A DNA stretch of 9,171 nt from an uncultured Rhodoplanes sp. (GTDB taxonomy: Bacteria; Pseudomonadota; Alphaproteobacteria; Rhizobiales; Xanthobacteraceae), in contig CAKZHN010000506.1 of assembly GCA_936924235.1 (NCBI GenBank), positions 1 through 9,171 on the forward strand. Reading direction: 5' to 3'. The notes beneath the pieces were generated by a model, which did no database searches, was not told where the DNA came from, and was given only the letters and a program-made list of their open reading frames with translations. Position numbers and translations under genes: made by a program. Below, piece by piece: positions 1 to 5,455 of this stretch; within the stretch, counting starts at the first letter, position 1; each line of letters opens with the position of its first letter.

Positions 1-190
1 GCAGGTTGCTCAGGTCGCCGGCGCGGTTCTGCAGGCCCTGGGCGGTGAAGAAGTTCACCGGGTTGTCGAGCGCGCTGTTGACGCGCTTACCAGTCGCAAG
101 CTTGTTCTGGGTCTGCGTGATCAGGTCCGACGTGCTCTGCAACTGGAGCAGGTTGGCCCGCACGCCGGCGGAGAGGACGATATCGCTCAT
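1..190 (-). CDS. Flagellin, N-terminal fragment (runs off the window)
   Basis: This is the first 63 codons of a flagellin, the extracellular subunit of the flagellar filament. Translation starts MSDIVLSAGVRANLLQLQST and continues with the D0/D1 features of bacterial flagellins: the amphipathic LITQTQNKLATGKRVNSALD stretch (about residues 23-42), then NPVNFFTAQGLQNRAGDLSNL. The NPxNFF variant is typical of rhizobial and Bradyrhizobium-type flagellins. The ATG at 190-188 is preceded by AAGGG (204-200) with 9 bases of spacing. Upstream in the same direction lies a TPR/GT41 glycosyltransferase, which suggests the mature protein is glycosylated. The C-terminal half is outside the window, so filament type and copy number cannot be judged. 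A hook-filament junction protein (FlgL) is less likely given this N-terminus. Confidence 0.93.
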   Translation of the reverse strand, partial: MSDIVLSAGVRANLLQLQSTSDLITQTQNKLATGKRVNSALDNPVNFFTAQGLQNRAGDLSNL

Positions 191-214
191 AGTTTATTGC
201 CCTTCTGGGTTCAG

Positions 215-245
215 GAGATCCCCACTGGATCGGGGCTTTGATCTC
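215..245 (-). other. Stem-loop in the flagellin 5' leader
   Basis: In the RNA sense (minus strand), GAGAU at 245-241 pairs with AUCUC at 219-215. Inside that, CCCC at 235-232 pairs with GGGG at 223-220, leaving a one-sided 5-base bulge (CAAAG, 240-236) and an 8-base loop. The structure ends about 24 bases before the flagellin ATG and 10 bases before its Shine-Dalgarno. In Caulobacter the regulator FlbT acts on the 5' leader of flagellin mRNA, so a leader structure here could have a similar role. That role is inference. Confidence 0.4.
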
Positions 246-316
246 ACGGTTAAGCGTAATGAGCCGTAAAAAATCGTGGTTAACGGGATTGGCAAAGATT
301 TATGATTATCAAAGGG

Positions 317-343
317 TTATCGGGAGCTAAGCGCAATCATTGG
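317..343 (-). promoter_or_regulatory. Candidate sigma-28-like promoter for flagellin
   Basis: On the minus strand CCCGATAA (324-317) matches the sigma-28 -10 element GCCGATAA at 7 of 8 positions. A 15-base spacer separates it from CCAA (343-340), a weak match to the TAAA -35 element. It would start RNA near 310 and give a leader of about 120 bases. The weak -35 and the direct repeats immediately upstream suggest an activator-dependent promoter. No GG-N10-GC sigma-54 match was found in this gap. Confidence 0.35.
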
Positions 344-348
344 TGAGG

Positions 349-390
349 TTTTGCTAACCAAGAAAACTGGGTTTTTGCTAACCAAGAAAA
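349..390. repeat. Two perfect 18-bp direct repeats upstream of flagellin
   Basis: The sequence TTTTGCTAACCAAGAAAA occurs at 349-366 and again at 373-390, a centre-to-centre spacing of 24 bp. The two copies lie immediately upstream of the candidate flagellin promoter, at roughly -40 to -80 from its predicted start. That is a usual position for paired activator sites. No regulator is identified. The core CTAACCA resembles the CtrA half-site TTAACCAT only loosely. Confidence 0.75.
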
Positions 391-416
391 TAAACCAACC
401 GCTAGCCATAACGGCG

Positions 417-453
417 CGGATGCGGGCGCAGGCGCTCCGCCGGAGCGCATCCG
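417..453. other. GC-rich inverted repeat after the glycosyltransferase gene
   Basis: An 8-bp perfect inverted repeat, CGGATGCG (417-424) and CGCATCCG (446-453), encloses an alternative 7-bp hairpin GCGCTCC/GGAGCGC (432-438/442-448). It lies about 80 bases past the stop codon of the leftward glycosyltransferase gene. No U-tract follows in the leftward direction, so it is not a canonical intrinsic terminator. It may protect or process the 3' end of the operon mRNA. Together with the flagellin leader elements it accounts for the 191-532 gap; I see no gene there. Confidence 0.35.
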
Positions 454-532
454 GCCACGCGCTCGGCAGCGGCCAAGGTGTCGCGTTCCGATTGGTCGGC
501 GAGTGAAGGCTTAGGACGGCGAAGCGGCTTGG

Positions 533-2785
533 CTACGGAGCGTCGCCGCGGGCCGCGCGCTCGAGGAAGGCTTCCAGCCCGGCGATGCAGGCGCGGTCGC
601 GATAGAGCCGCTGCCGGTCGGCGATGACGCGCGCCCGCAACTCCTGCCGCCAGGCGGGGTCGCGGGCGATGCGGGCGCCGAGCGCCACGTAATCGTCGAT
701 GGTTCCGGCGATGGTCTCGGGCATGCCCATCATCCGCAGCATGCCGGCGCTGACCCGGCCGCGCATCAGATCGCCCTCGAAGGTCACCACCGGCAGGTCC
801 TGCGCCAGCGCCTCGAGCGTGGTATTGCCGCCCGACCAGCCGATGCTGTCCAGCATCACGTCGCACAGCGCGCTCGCGGCTGCGAAGCGGCTCATGCTCA
901 TCGGCTGGAGCATCACGCAGTAGTCGCTGGATTTCAGCCCGTGCGCCGCGAAGGCGCGCTCGAGCCGTTGCTCGAACAGCTCGGTGACGCCGTGGCCGAG
1001 ATGGCGGATGAACACGAATTGGCAGTCGCCGGCCTCGCGCGCGATGCGCGGGAACACGTCGTCATACTGCGGCAGGTACTTGAACAGCGATTGCGCGCAC
1101 CAATAGACCGTCGCCTCCGGCCGGAAGCCGAGTTCCTGCCGGTCGACGATGACGGTGTCGAGATTGAGCGGCTCGTAGTGGAAGGCGATGTTCGGCAGCT
1201 TGACGAGCTTTTCGGTGTAGTGCCCGGCGCCGTCCGGCGGCTCGATCAATTCGCCGCTCAGGAAGCAGTCGATCGTCGGCATGCCGCTGGTCTGTGGATG
1301 ACCGATATAGCTGCACTGCACCGGCGCGAGCCGTAGCGCCGCGAGCTCGGCGGCTTCGTGGTTCATGCCGATCTCCGGATAGATCAGCACGTGCGGCCGG
1401 TCGGCCTGGATGATCCTGCGCCAGTCCGCAATCGTGTGCGGGCCCTGCTCGAAGCGGTGCGCATGGCGCTTCGCGATCTCGGTCTCGGCATCCTGCTTGT
1501 AGTTGGTGTTGTAGCAGAACACCTGGAAGCGCTTCGGATCGAGCTCGGTCACCCAGCCGCGGATGCCGACCTTCCACACCGAGTGCTGCCAGAAATAGCC
1601 GCTGACGATGCCGACGCGCACCGGCTCGCCGGGCGCAGGCGGGGAAGCAAGCTCGATCGCGCCGTGGCGGTCCGCCATGATGCGCGACGCGAGCGTGCCG
1701 AACAGGCGCTGCAGGTCGCGGTCATTGCGGCCCTGATAGGCGAGGAAGAACGGCTGCGCCATGCCCAGGCCCTTGGTCATGTCGCCTGGGATGCGGCCGG
1801 CCTCGTAGTCGGCGATGAGCGCGTGGAGCCGCCGCTCGTAGTCGCCGCGGCGCACGTCGACATCGGCTTCGTTGCCGTAGAGGATCGGCAGCGCCGCCAT
1901 GCAGGCGGACCAGCGCGCCTTGCTGAAGTCCGGCTTGAGCGCCACCGCGCGCTCGTAGCTCTTCAGCGCCTCGACCGGCTGGTTGAAGTCGGCGAGCAGC
2001 ATGCCGCGCATGTTGTGCGCTTCGGCGTAGTTCGGATGGCCGAGCAGCAGCGCGTCGAGGCTCTTCAGCGTGTCGTCGTAGCGCTTGAGCGCGCGCAGCG
2101 AGCCGCAGCGATTGAGCATCGCCTCGGGGAAGTTCGTCAGGATCGCGAGCGCGCGGTCGAACTCGGTAAGCGCTTCGGCCGAGCGGCCGAGCGCTTCGAG
2201 GACGGCGCCGCGGTTGCAATGGGCCTTGGCGTAGTTCGGGCGGAGCGCAATGGCGCGGTCGAAGCTTTTCAGCGCCTCGTCATAACGGGAGAGCAGCCGC
2301 AGCGCGTTGCCCTGGTTGTAGAACGCATCCGCATAGTCGGGCTTGATCGCGATGGCGCGGCGCAGGCTGTCCAGCGCTTCCTCGCCGCGATCGAGCGCGA
2401 TCAGCGCGCCGCCGCGGTTGTTGTGCGCCTCGGCAAACTTGCTTTTGCGGCGGATCGCCTCGTCGAAGCTTTGCAGCGCCTCGTCGTGGCGCTTCATCGC
2501 GTCGAGCACGTTGCCGTGGTTGAGCAGCACCTGCGGCGAGGTCGGCCGCTGCTTCAGCGCGGCTGCCACGAGCCGCAGCGCCGCCGGCAGGTCGCCGCGC
2601 GTGAGCTTGATGACGCCGAGCATCTGCAGGCTTTCGAAATGCTCGGGCCGCACGTTGAGCACCGCGGCGTACAGCGTCTCGGCTTCCGCGATCCGTCCCT
2701 GGTGATGGAATTCGAGCGCCTGCTGGAAGGTACGCGCCACATCGAGGGGTTTGCCTTGCGGCGCGGACACTGCTGGCATGGACAC
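533..2785 (-). CDS. TPR-GT41 (OGT/SPINDLY-type) glycosyltransferase, probable flagellin glycosyltransferase
   Basis: This 750-residue cytoplasmic protein has about eight TPR repeats of 34 residues (roughly 16-290), a linker, and a GT41 catalytic domain (about 388-745). The domain opens with VRVGIVSGYFWQHSV. By eye, H401 matches the conserved active-site His of OGT (human H498). K569 in WCAQSLFKYLP matches the nucleotide-binding Lys, and GGNTTLEAL (652-660) matches the UDP-binding loop. QCSYIGHPQTSG (490-501) is also conserved. Caulobacter FlmG has the same TPR-GT41 layout and glycosylates flagellin with a nonulosonic acid; the position directly upstream of a flagellin suggests the same job here, by inference. 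The donor sugar cannot be read from sequence. The GTG at 2785 directly follows the TGA of the preceding gene. An ATG six bases on (2779) is an equally good start, and neither has a clear Shine-Dalgarno. Confidence 0.88.
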   Translation of the reverse strand: MSMPAVSAPQGKPLDVARTFQQALEFHHQGRIAEAETLYAAVLNVRPEHFESLQMLGVIKLTRGDLPAALRLVAAALKQRPTSPQVLLNHGNVLDAMKRHDEALQSFDEAIRRKSKFAEAHNNRGGALIALDRGEEALDSLRRAIAIKPDYADAFYNQGNALRLLSRYDEALKSFDRAIALRPNYAKAHCNRGAVLEALGRSAEALTEFDRALAILTNFPEAMLNRCGSLRALKRYDDTLKSLDALLLGHPNYAEAHNMRGMLLADFNQPVEALKSYERAVALKPDFSKARWSACMAALPILYGNEADVDVRRGDYERRLHALIADYEAGRIPGDMTKGLGMAQPFFLAYQGRNDRDLQRLFGTLASRIMADRHGAIELASPPAPGEPVRVGIVSGYFWQHSVWKVGIRGWVTELDPKRFQVFCYNTNYKQDAETEIAKRHAHRFEQGPHTIADWRRIIQADRPHVLIYPEIGMNHEAAELAALRLAPVQCSYIGHPQTSGMPTIDCFLSGELIEPPDGAGHYTEKLVKLPNIAFHYEPLNLDTVIVDRQELGFRPEATVYWCAQSLFKYLPQYDDVFPRIAREAGDCQFVFIRHLGHGVTELFEQRLERAFAAHGLKSSDYCVMLQPMSMSRFAAASALCDVMLDSIGWSGGNTTLEALAQDLPVVTFEGDLMRGRVSAGMLRMMGMPETIAGTIDDYVALGARIARDPAWRQELRARVIADRQRLYRDRACIAGLEAFLERAARGDAP

Positions 2786-3124
2786 TCAGGCTTTGATGTT
2801 GGCGTGCGGTTCGCTGGGGGCGGGAGGTTCGGCCTCGGGACGGGTGGCAGGGCGGTAGGCGCGCAGCCGCAGCAGCGCCTGGTCGGGGTGCTCGCCAGCC
2901 TGGTTGCGAATGTCGTTCTCGCGGTTGATCACGTCGCGGGACTCGGGATCGGCGATGAGCTCGGGCGGCGCATGCTCGTGGCGCTGATCGCGCTGCTCAA
3001 GGTCGCTGTTGTCGGCAGCCTGGACGGTTCTGCTCGCGGGCAGCTCCGTCGTCGACGACTGACGCGGATCGCGGGACGTGAATTTCTGCACGCCCACACG
3101 AGGCTTGATGGTGAAGCTGTCCAT
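2786..3124 (-). CDS. Small flagellar-cluster protein, divergent FlaG-like
   Basis: The product is a 112-residue hydrophilic protein. Residues 1-55 are low complexity and rich in Q, R, S and T. A conserved-looking block at 57-90 (LIADPESRDVINRENDIRNQ, then AGEHPDQALLRLRAY) is followed by a Pro-rich tail. That block follows the FlaG-family pattern, an Asp-Pro-x-[ST]-x-x-[VI] strand then a 'G-x-x-[PD]-D-x-A-L-L-R-L-R' end, but the usual TGEVVRQ turn is degraded to NQAGEH. FlaG proteins sit beside flagellins and influence filament length. The ATG at 3124 is chosen because AGGGAG lies 6 bases upstream; an in-frame upstream start at 3154 lacks this. The stop abuts the glycosyltransferase start, so the two genes are probably coupled. 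A lineage-specific hypothetical protein is the alternative. Confidence 0.6.
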   Translation of the reverse strand: MDSFTIKPRVGVQKFTSRDPRQSSTTELPASRTVQAADNSDLEQRDQRHEHAPPELIADPESRDVINRENDIRNQAGEHPDQALLRLRAYRPATRPEAEPPAPSEPHANIKA

Positions 3125-3212
3125 TTCGGTCTCCCTGCGGCCGTTTTTGGCCACGCGAACCCGAACCGAACGCGCATTCCGTATACGCTACGTTTACAGA
3201 TGCGAAAGATGC
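3125..3212 (-). other. 88-base gap within the flagellar block
   Basis: This is the only sizeable gap between flgI and the glycosyltransferase gene. It holds the Shine-Dalgarno AGGGAG of the FlaG-like gene and a weak sigma-70-like pair on the minus strand (TTTCGC with TATACG near 3185, spacer 16). It could supply a secondary promoter, but the match is poor. No hairpin with a U-tract was seen. Confidence 0.2.
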
Positions 3213-3701
3213 CTACAAAACGCGGCTGATCGTTAACGGCTGCCAGCTGCTGGGCAGCGGGGCGGCCACCTCGCCGGTTGCATCATACCCGCCCGGCGTG
3301 GCCTTACGGGCCAGTTCACGCGACACGCCGCGCATGATGCTCTCCGACACCGCGTGCGCGGTGGCCAGAACCGTCAGGTTGATCTGCAGCAGCGCCCTGA
3401 ACATGTCGTGGCGCTTGCGCAGCTCATCCACCAAGGCGGGGAAGGTCCGCGCCAAGTAGGTCCGACTTGCTTTGATTCGGGTGGTATCCGCAATGTACAT
3501 CAGCGAGAGCTCGGCCTTGGCCGGCTCCAGCTTGGAGGCCTCGTAGAGCCGTCCGGTCCGGACCAGCTCGGTTTCCTCCTCCACGGTGCCCAGCAGGGCG
3601 TCCATGACCTCGGAAAGGTGCTTGATCAGGGCCTCGGCCTCGCCGGGGGTCTCCACCGGCCGGATCTGACCGGATATGGCGGGGGTCGCGTTTTTGTTCA
3701 T
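3213..3701 (-). CDS. FlgN-like flagellar chaperone
   Basis: This 162-residue, mostly helical protein fits the FlgN family of cytoplasmic export chaperones for the hook-associated proteins FlgK and FlgL. Helical segments run from about 20 to 60 (EAEALIKHLSEVMDALLGTV, then EEETELVRTGRLYEASKLEP) and from 60 to 133, with long amphipathic heptads. The Glu-rich EEETELVRTGRL and the segment around LRKRHDMFRALLQINLTVLA are the kind of motifs seen in alphaproteobacterial FlgN or FlbY proteins. The tail (135-162) is Pro/Gly-rich and probably disordered. The ATG at 3701 overlaps the stop of the rod-binding gene by 4 bases (ATGA), indicating translational coupling. Sequence conservation in this family is low, so the call rests on length, helicity and position in a flagellar operon. 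Confidence 0.72.
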   Translation of the reverse strand: MNKNATPAISGQIRPVETPGEAEALIKHLSEVMDALLGTVEEETELVRTGRLYEASKLEPAKAELSLMYIADTTRIKASRTYLARTFPALVDELRKRHDMFRALLQINLTVLATAHAVSESIMRGVSRELARKATPGGYDATGEVAAPLPSSWQPLTISRVL

Positions 3702-4036
3702 TGCTTGATTTCCTGTCTGGCGAGCAGCTCGCGCTGGACGTCGGCGGCCAGCCCGATTCCGCCCTTTTTGACGAAGTTCTTGGAGTATTCGTCGGTCAGG
3801 AACGACTGCCAGATCTTGGCGCCGGGGCCGCCGCCGAACGGACCTTCGCCGATATGGGCGAACATCTGCTGGAACATGCTGTTGATGAACATCGACTCGA
3901 AGTCGTTGGCGGTGTCCTTGATCTTGCCGAGGCGGGCCGCGGACTTGGGATCGATGGCCTTGGAGGTCAGGGCCTGAGTATCGACGCCGCTCAGGGCGGT
4001 CAGCGCGGATGGTGAAAAGGCGGGTGACGTGGTCAT
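3698..4036 (-). CDS. flgJ: FlgJ-type rod-binding protein without muramidase domain
   Basis: The 112-residue product carries the rod-binding domain typical of the FlgJ N-terminus: DFESMFINSMFQQMF (45-59), FGGGPGAKIWQSFLTDEYSK (67-86) and KGGIGLAADVQREL (91-104). FlgJ caps the growing rod in the periplasm. The enterobacterial protein is about 310 residues with a C-terminal peptidoglycan hydrolase. Here that half is absent, as is usual in alphaproteobacteria, where a separate lytic enzyme such as SltF of Rhodobacter does the cutting. The ATG at 4036 shares one base with the flgI stop (TGATG). A GTG three bases earlier is possible but unnecessary. No N-terminal signal peptide is visible, consistent with export through the flagellar type III apparatus. 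Confidence 0.88.
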   Translation of the reverse strand: MTTSPAFSPSALTALSGVDTQALTSKAIDPKSAARLGKIKDTANDFESMFINSMFQQMFAHIGEGPFGGGPGAKIWQSFLTDEYSKNFVKKGGIGLAADVQRELLARQEIKQ

Positions 4037-5178
4037 CACATCACCTCGATTTCGGCCTGGATGGCGCCGGCGGCCTTGATCGCCTGAAGGATCGCGATCA
4101 GGTCGCGCGGACCGATGCCGAGCGCGTTGAGCCCGTCGACCAGTTGCTGCAGGGAGACGCCTTCGCGGACCAGGGCGAACTTCTTGCCGTCCTCCTGCAC
4201 GCCGACCTTGGTGCGCGCCACACGCTGGGTGGTGCCCTGCGAGAACGGCGCCGGCTGGCTGACCTGCGTGGCCTCGGAGATGGTCACCGTCAGGTTGCCC
4301 TGGGCCACCGCGACGGTCGAGACGCGCACGTCCCGGCCCATCACGATCACGCCGGAGCGCTCGTCGATCACGATCTTGGCCGAGAGATCCGGCTCGATCT
4401 GCAGCTGCTCGATCTCGGTGAGCAGCGACACGACGTTGCCGGCATAGATCTTCGGCACGTTGACCTGGACGGTCGCCGAATCCAGCGGTTCTGCGGTGTT
4501 GGCGCCGATGAAGTCGTTGATCGCGGCGGCAACCCGTTTGGCGGTGGTGAAGTCGGGGTTGCGCAGCGCGAGCCGCACCTGATTCAGCCGGTTGAGCGCG
4601 AAGTCGATCTCACGCTCGATGATTGCGCCGTTGGAAATGCGGCCCACCGTCGGCACGCCGCGCACGATCTTGGCGGCTTCGCCTTCGGCCTGGAAGCCGG
4701 AGATGGCGACCGAGCCCTGGCTGACCGCATAGACGTTGCCGTCGGCGCCGAGCAGCGGCGTGACCAGAAGGGTGCCGCCCTGCAGGCTCTTGGCGTCGCC
4801 CATGGCCGACACCGTGACGTCGATGCGGGTGCCTTGGGTGCCGAAGGCCGGCAGGTTCGCGGTGACCATGACGGCCGCCACGTTGCCGGTACGGATGGTC
4901 TGGCCGCGGATGTTGACGCCCATGCGTTCCAACATCGCTTGCAGCGACTGCCGGGTGAACGGGATGTTGATCAGCGTATCGCCGGTGCCGTTCAGGCCGA
5001 CCACCAGGCCGTAACCGATCAACTGGTTCTGTCGCACGCCTTCGATGTTCGCGAGATCCTTGATCCGCGAAGTCGAGGTGACGCGATAGGGTTCGTCCGC
5101 ACGCGCTCCCGGCACGGCGGCAGAAATGATACTGAACGCCGCGACGATCGCGGTGAACGCACGAGGTAGCGTCCTCAT
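4036..5178 (-). CDS. flgI: Flagellar P-ring protein FlgI
   Basis: FlgI forms the P-ring around the rod in the peptidoglycan layer and is secreted by Sec. The 380-residue product is near the usual family length. It has a signal peptide at 1-27 (basic MRTLPR, a hydrophobic core, then the cleavage motif ARA before DEPYRV). The mature part shows family hallmarks: SRIKDLANIEGVRQNQLIGY (37-56), GLVVGLNGTGD (57-67), GTLLVTPLLGADG (135-147), IDERSGVIVMG (271-281), and the C-terminal LVDGLNALGIGPRDLIAILQ (346-365). The ATG at 5178 is chosen because it begins the signal peptide and has GGGAG 8 bases upstream. An in-frame extension to 5274 would add non-secretory residues and cross the sigma-54 promoter. 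The gene heads the leftward flagellar operon. Its control region and a duplicated start site are described separately. Confidence 0.96.
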   Translation of the reverse strand: MRTLPRAFTAIVAAFSIISAAVPGARADEPYRVTSTSRIKDLANIEGVRQNQLIGYGLVVGLNGTGDTLINIPFTRQSLQAMLERMGVNIRGQTIRTGNVAAVMVTANLPAFGTQGTRIDVTVSAMGDAKSLQGGTLLVTPLLGADGNVYAVSQGSVAISGFQAEGEAAKIVRGVPTVGRISNGAIIEREIDFALNRLNQVRLALRNPDFTTAKRVAAAINDFIGANTAEPLDSATVQVNVPKIYAGNVVSLLTEIEQLQIEPDLSAKIVIDERSGVIVMGRDVRVSTVAVAQGNLTVTISEATQVSQPAPFSQGTTQRVARTKVGVQEDGKKFALVREGVSLQQLVDGLNALGIGPRDLIAILQAIKAAGAIQAEIEVM

Positions 5179-5219
5179 CACGTTGCTCCCCAATGTAACG
5201 TCCTCATCACATTGCTCCC
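5170..5219. repeat. Tandem duplication of the flgI ribosome-binding site and start codon
   Basis: The 21-bp segments 5170-5190 and 5199-5219 are identical except for one G/A difference, with a period of 29 bp. Similarity resumes as AATG beyond each copy (5192-5195 and 5222-5225). Each copy contains, on the minus strand, GGGAGCAA, then ATGAGGACG, that is Shine-Dalgarno plus codons Met-Arg-Thr. Because 29 is not a multiple of 3, the upstream copy is out of frame with flgI. Confidence 0.9.
5178..5207 (-). CDS. Possible 9-codon upstream open frame (MRTLHWGAT) coupled to flgI
   Basis: On the minus strand an ATG at 5207-5205, preceded by its own GGGAG (5219-5215), opens a frame reading MRTLHWGAT. 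It ends at TGA 5180-5178, whose last base is the first base of the flgI ATG (TGATG). The first three codons, the Shine-Dalgarno and the spacing copy those of flgI, because this segment is a tandem duplicate. Lying inside the leader predicted from the sigma-54 promoter, it could feed ribosomes to flgI by coupled re-initiation or compete with it. It may equally be a neutral duplication. Translation is not shown by the sequence. Confidence 0.35.
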   Translation of the reverse strand: MRTLHWGAT

Positions 5220-5247
5220 ACAATGAGGTGCGGACCGCCGATCCTCT

Positions 5248-5263
5248 TGCCAGCGCCGTGCCA
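5248..5263 (-). promoter_or_regulatory. Sigma-54 promoter of flgI
   Basis: On the minus strand TGGCACGGCGCTGGCA matches the sigma-54 consensus TGGCAC-N5-TTGCA at every position except one T to G change in the -12 element. The GG and GC dinucleotides keep the required 10-base spacing. The predicted start is near 5237, giving a leader of about 59 bases to the flgI ATG. Sigma-54 control of middle and late flagellar genes is established in Caulobacter. Confidence 0.75.
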
Positions 5264-5291
5264 GCGCGCGGCATGGATCAAGCCATTGAAA

Positions 5292-5304
5292 AATCAGGGA
5301 TTTA
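5292..5304. promoter_or_regulatory. Candidate IHF site between enhancer and sigma-54 promoter
   Basis: The 13-mer AATCAGGGATTTA matches the IHF consensus WATCAA-N4-TTR with one mismatch (A to G at position 6). It lies in a short AT-rich stretch, about 40 bp upstream of the sigma-54 promoter and about 55 bp from the FlbD-like palindrome. A DNA-bending protein would be expected there. IHF sites at this position are known in Caulobacter sigma-54 flagellar promoters. Confidence 0.45.
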
Positions 5305-5346
5305 TTTTCGGGCCGGGGGCTGCCGCCCGGCGGGAGCTGCCGGGTT

Positions 5347-5363
5347 CCGGCAAATTCTGCCGG
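5347..5363. promoter_or_regulatory. FlbD (ftr)-like palindromic enhancer
   Basis: CCGGCAAATTCTGCCGG has perfect 6-bp arms, CCGGCA and TGCCGG, around AATTC. The CGGCAAA core resembles the Caulobacter ftr elements bound by the sigma-54 activator FlbD. Its centre is about 118 bp upstream of the predicted flgI transcription start, a typical enhancer distance, and about 100 bp upstream of fliX. Two exact 10-bp copies of CGGGGCATTT (5361-5380) adjoin it on the fliX side. Confidence 0.5.
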
Positions 5364-5388
5364 GGCATTTCGGGGCATTTACCCGACA

Positions 5389-5396
5389 TTAACCAT
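5389..5396 (+). promoter_or_regulatory. CtrA-type site upstream of fliX
   Basis: TTAACCAT at 5389-5396 is an exact match to the 8-base CtrA motif reported in alphaproteobacteria, the half-site form of TTAA-N7-TTAA. It lies 60 bases before the fliX ATG. In Caulobacter fliX is an early, CtrA-controlled flagellar gene, so the position is sensible. An 8-base motif can occur by chance, and no clear -10 element was found downstream. Confidence 0.45.
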
Positions 5397-5455
5397 AAAG
5401 GCCCAAGTTGGACCTGCAATTCGGGGCGACCCCGCTCACCAGTCAAGGTAACACG

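Noticed and set aside
250..284. TTAA-containing CtrA-like sites in the flagellin leader (near 250 and 279)
   Set aside because: They match the half-site only partly (TTAACCGT and TTAACCAC on the minus strand), lack the TTAA-N7-TTAA pairing and would lie downstream of the predicted start.
402..866. Leftward open frame overlapping the end of the glycosyltransferase
   Set aside because: It is the same strand in another frame, Arg-rich with no motif, and lacks an independent ribosome-binding site.
1358..3229. Very long rightward open frame opposite the glycosyltransferase
   Set aside because: It is the antisense of a gene with clear TPR and GT41 motifs. High-GC codon use keeps the opposite frame open, and its translation is an Arg/Val/Ala-rich sequence without domains.
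4009..5169. Long rightward frame opposite flgI
   Set aside because: It is antisense of flgI, rich in Asp, His and Arg from reverse-read codons, with no recognisable domain.
5179..5274. In-frame N-terminal extension of FlgI
   Set aside because: It would bury the signal peptide 32 residues in and would overlap the sigma-54 promoter. The ATG at 5178 with its GGGAG is far better.
5361..5380. Possible sigma-54 promoter toward fliX in the CGGGGCATTT tandem
   Set aside because: GG and GC fall 10 bases apart only because of the 10-bp repeat; the rest of the consensus (CAC, TT) does not match.
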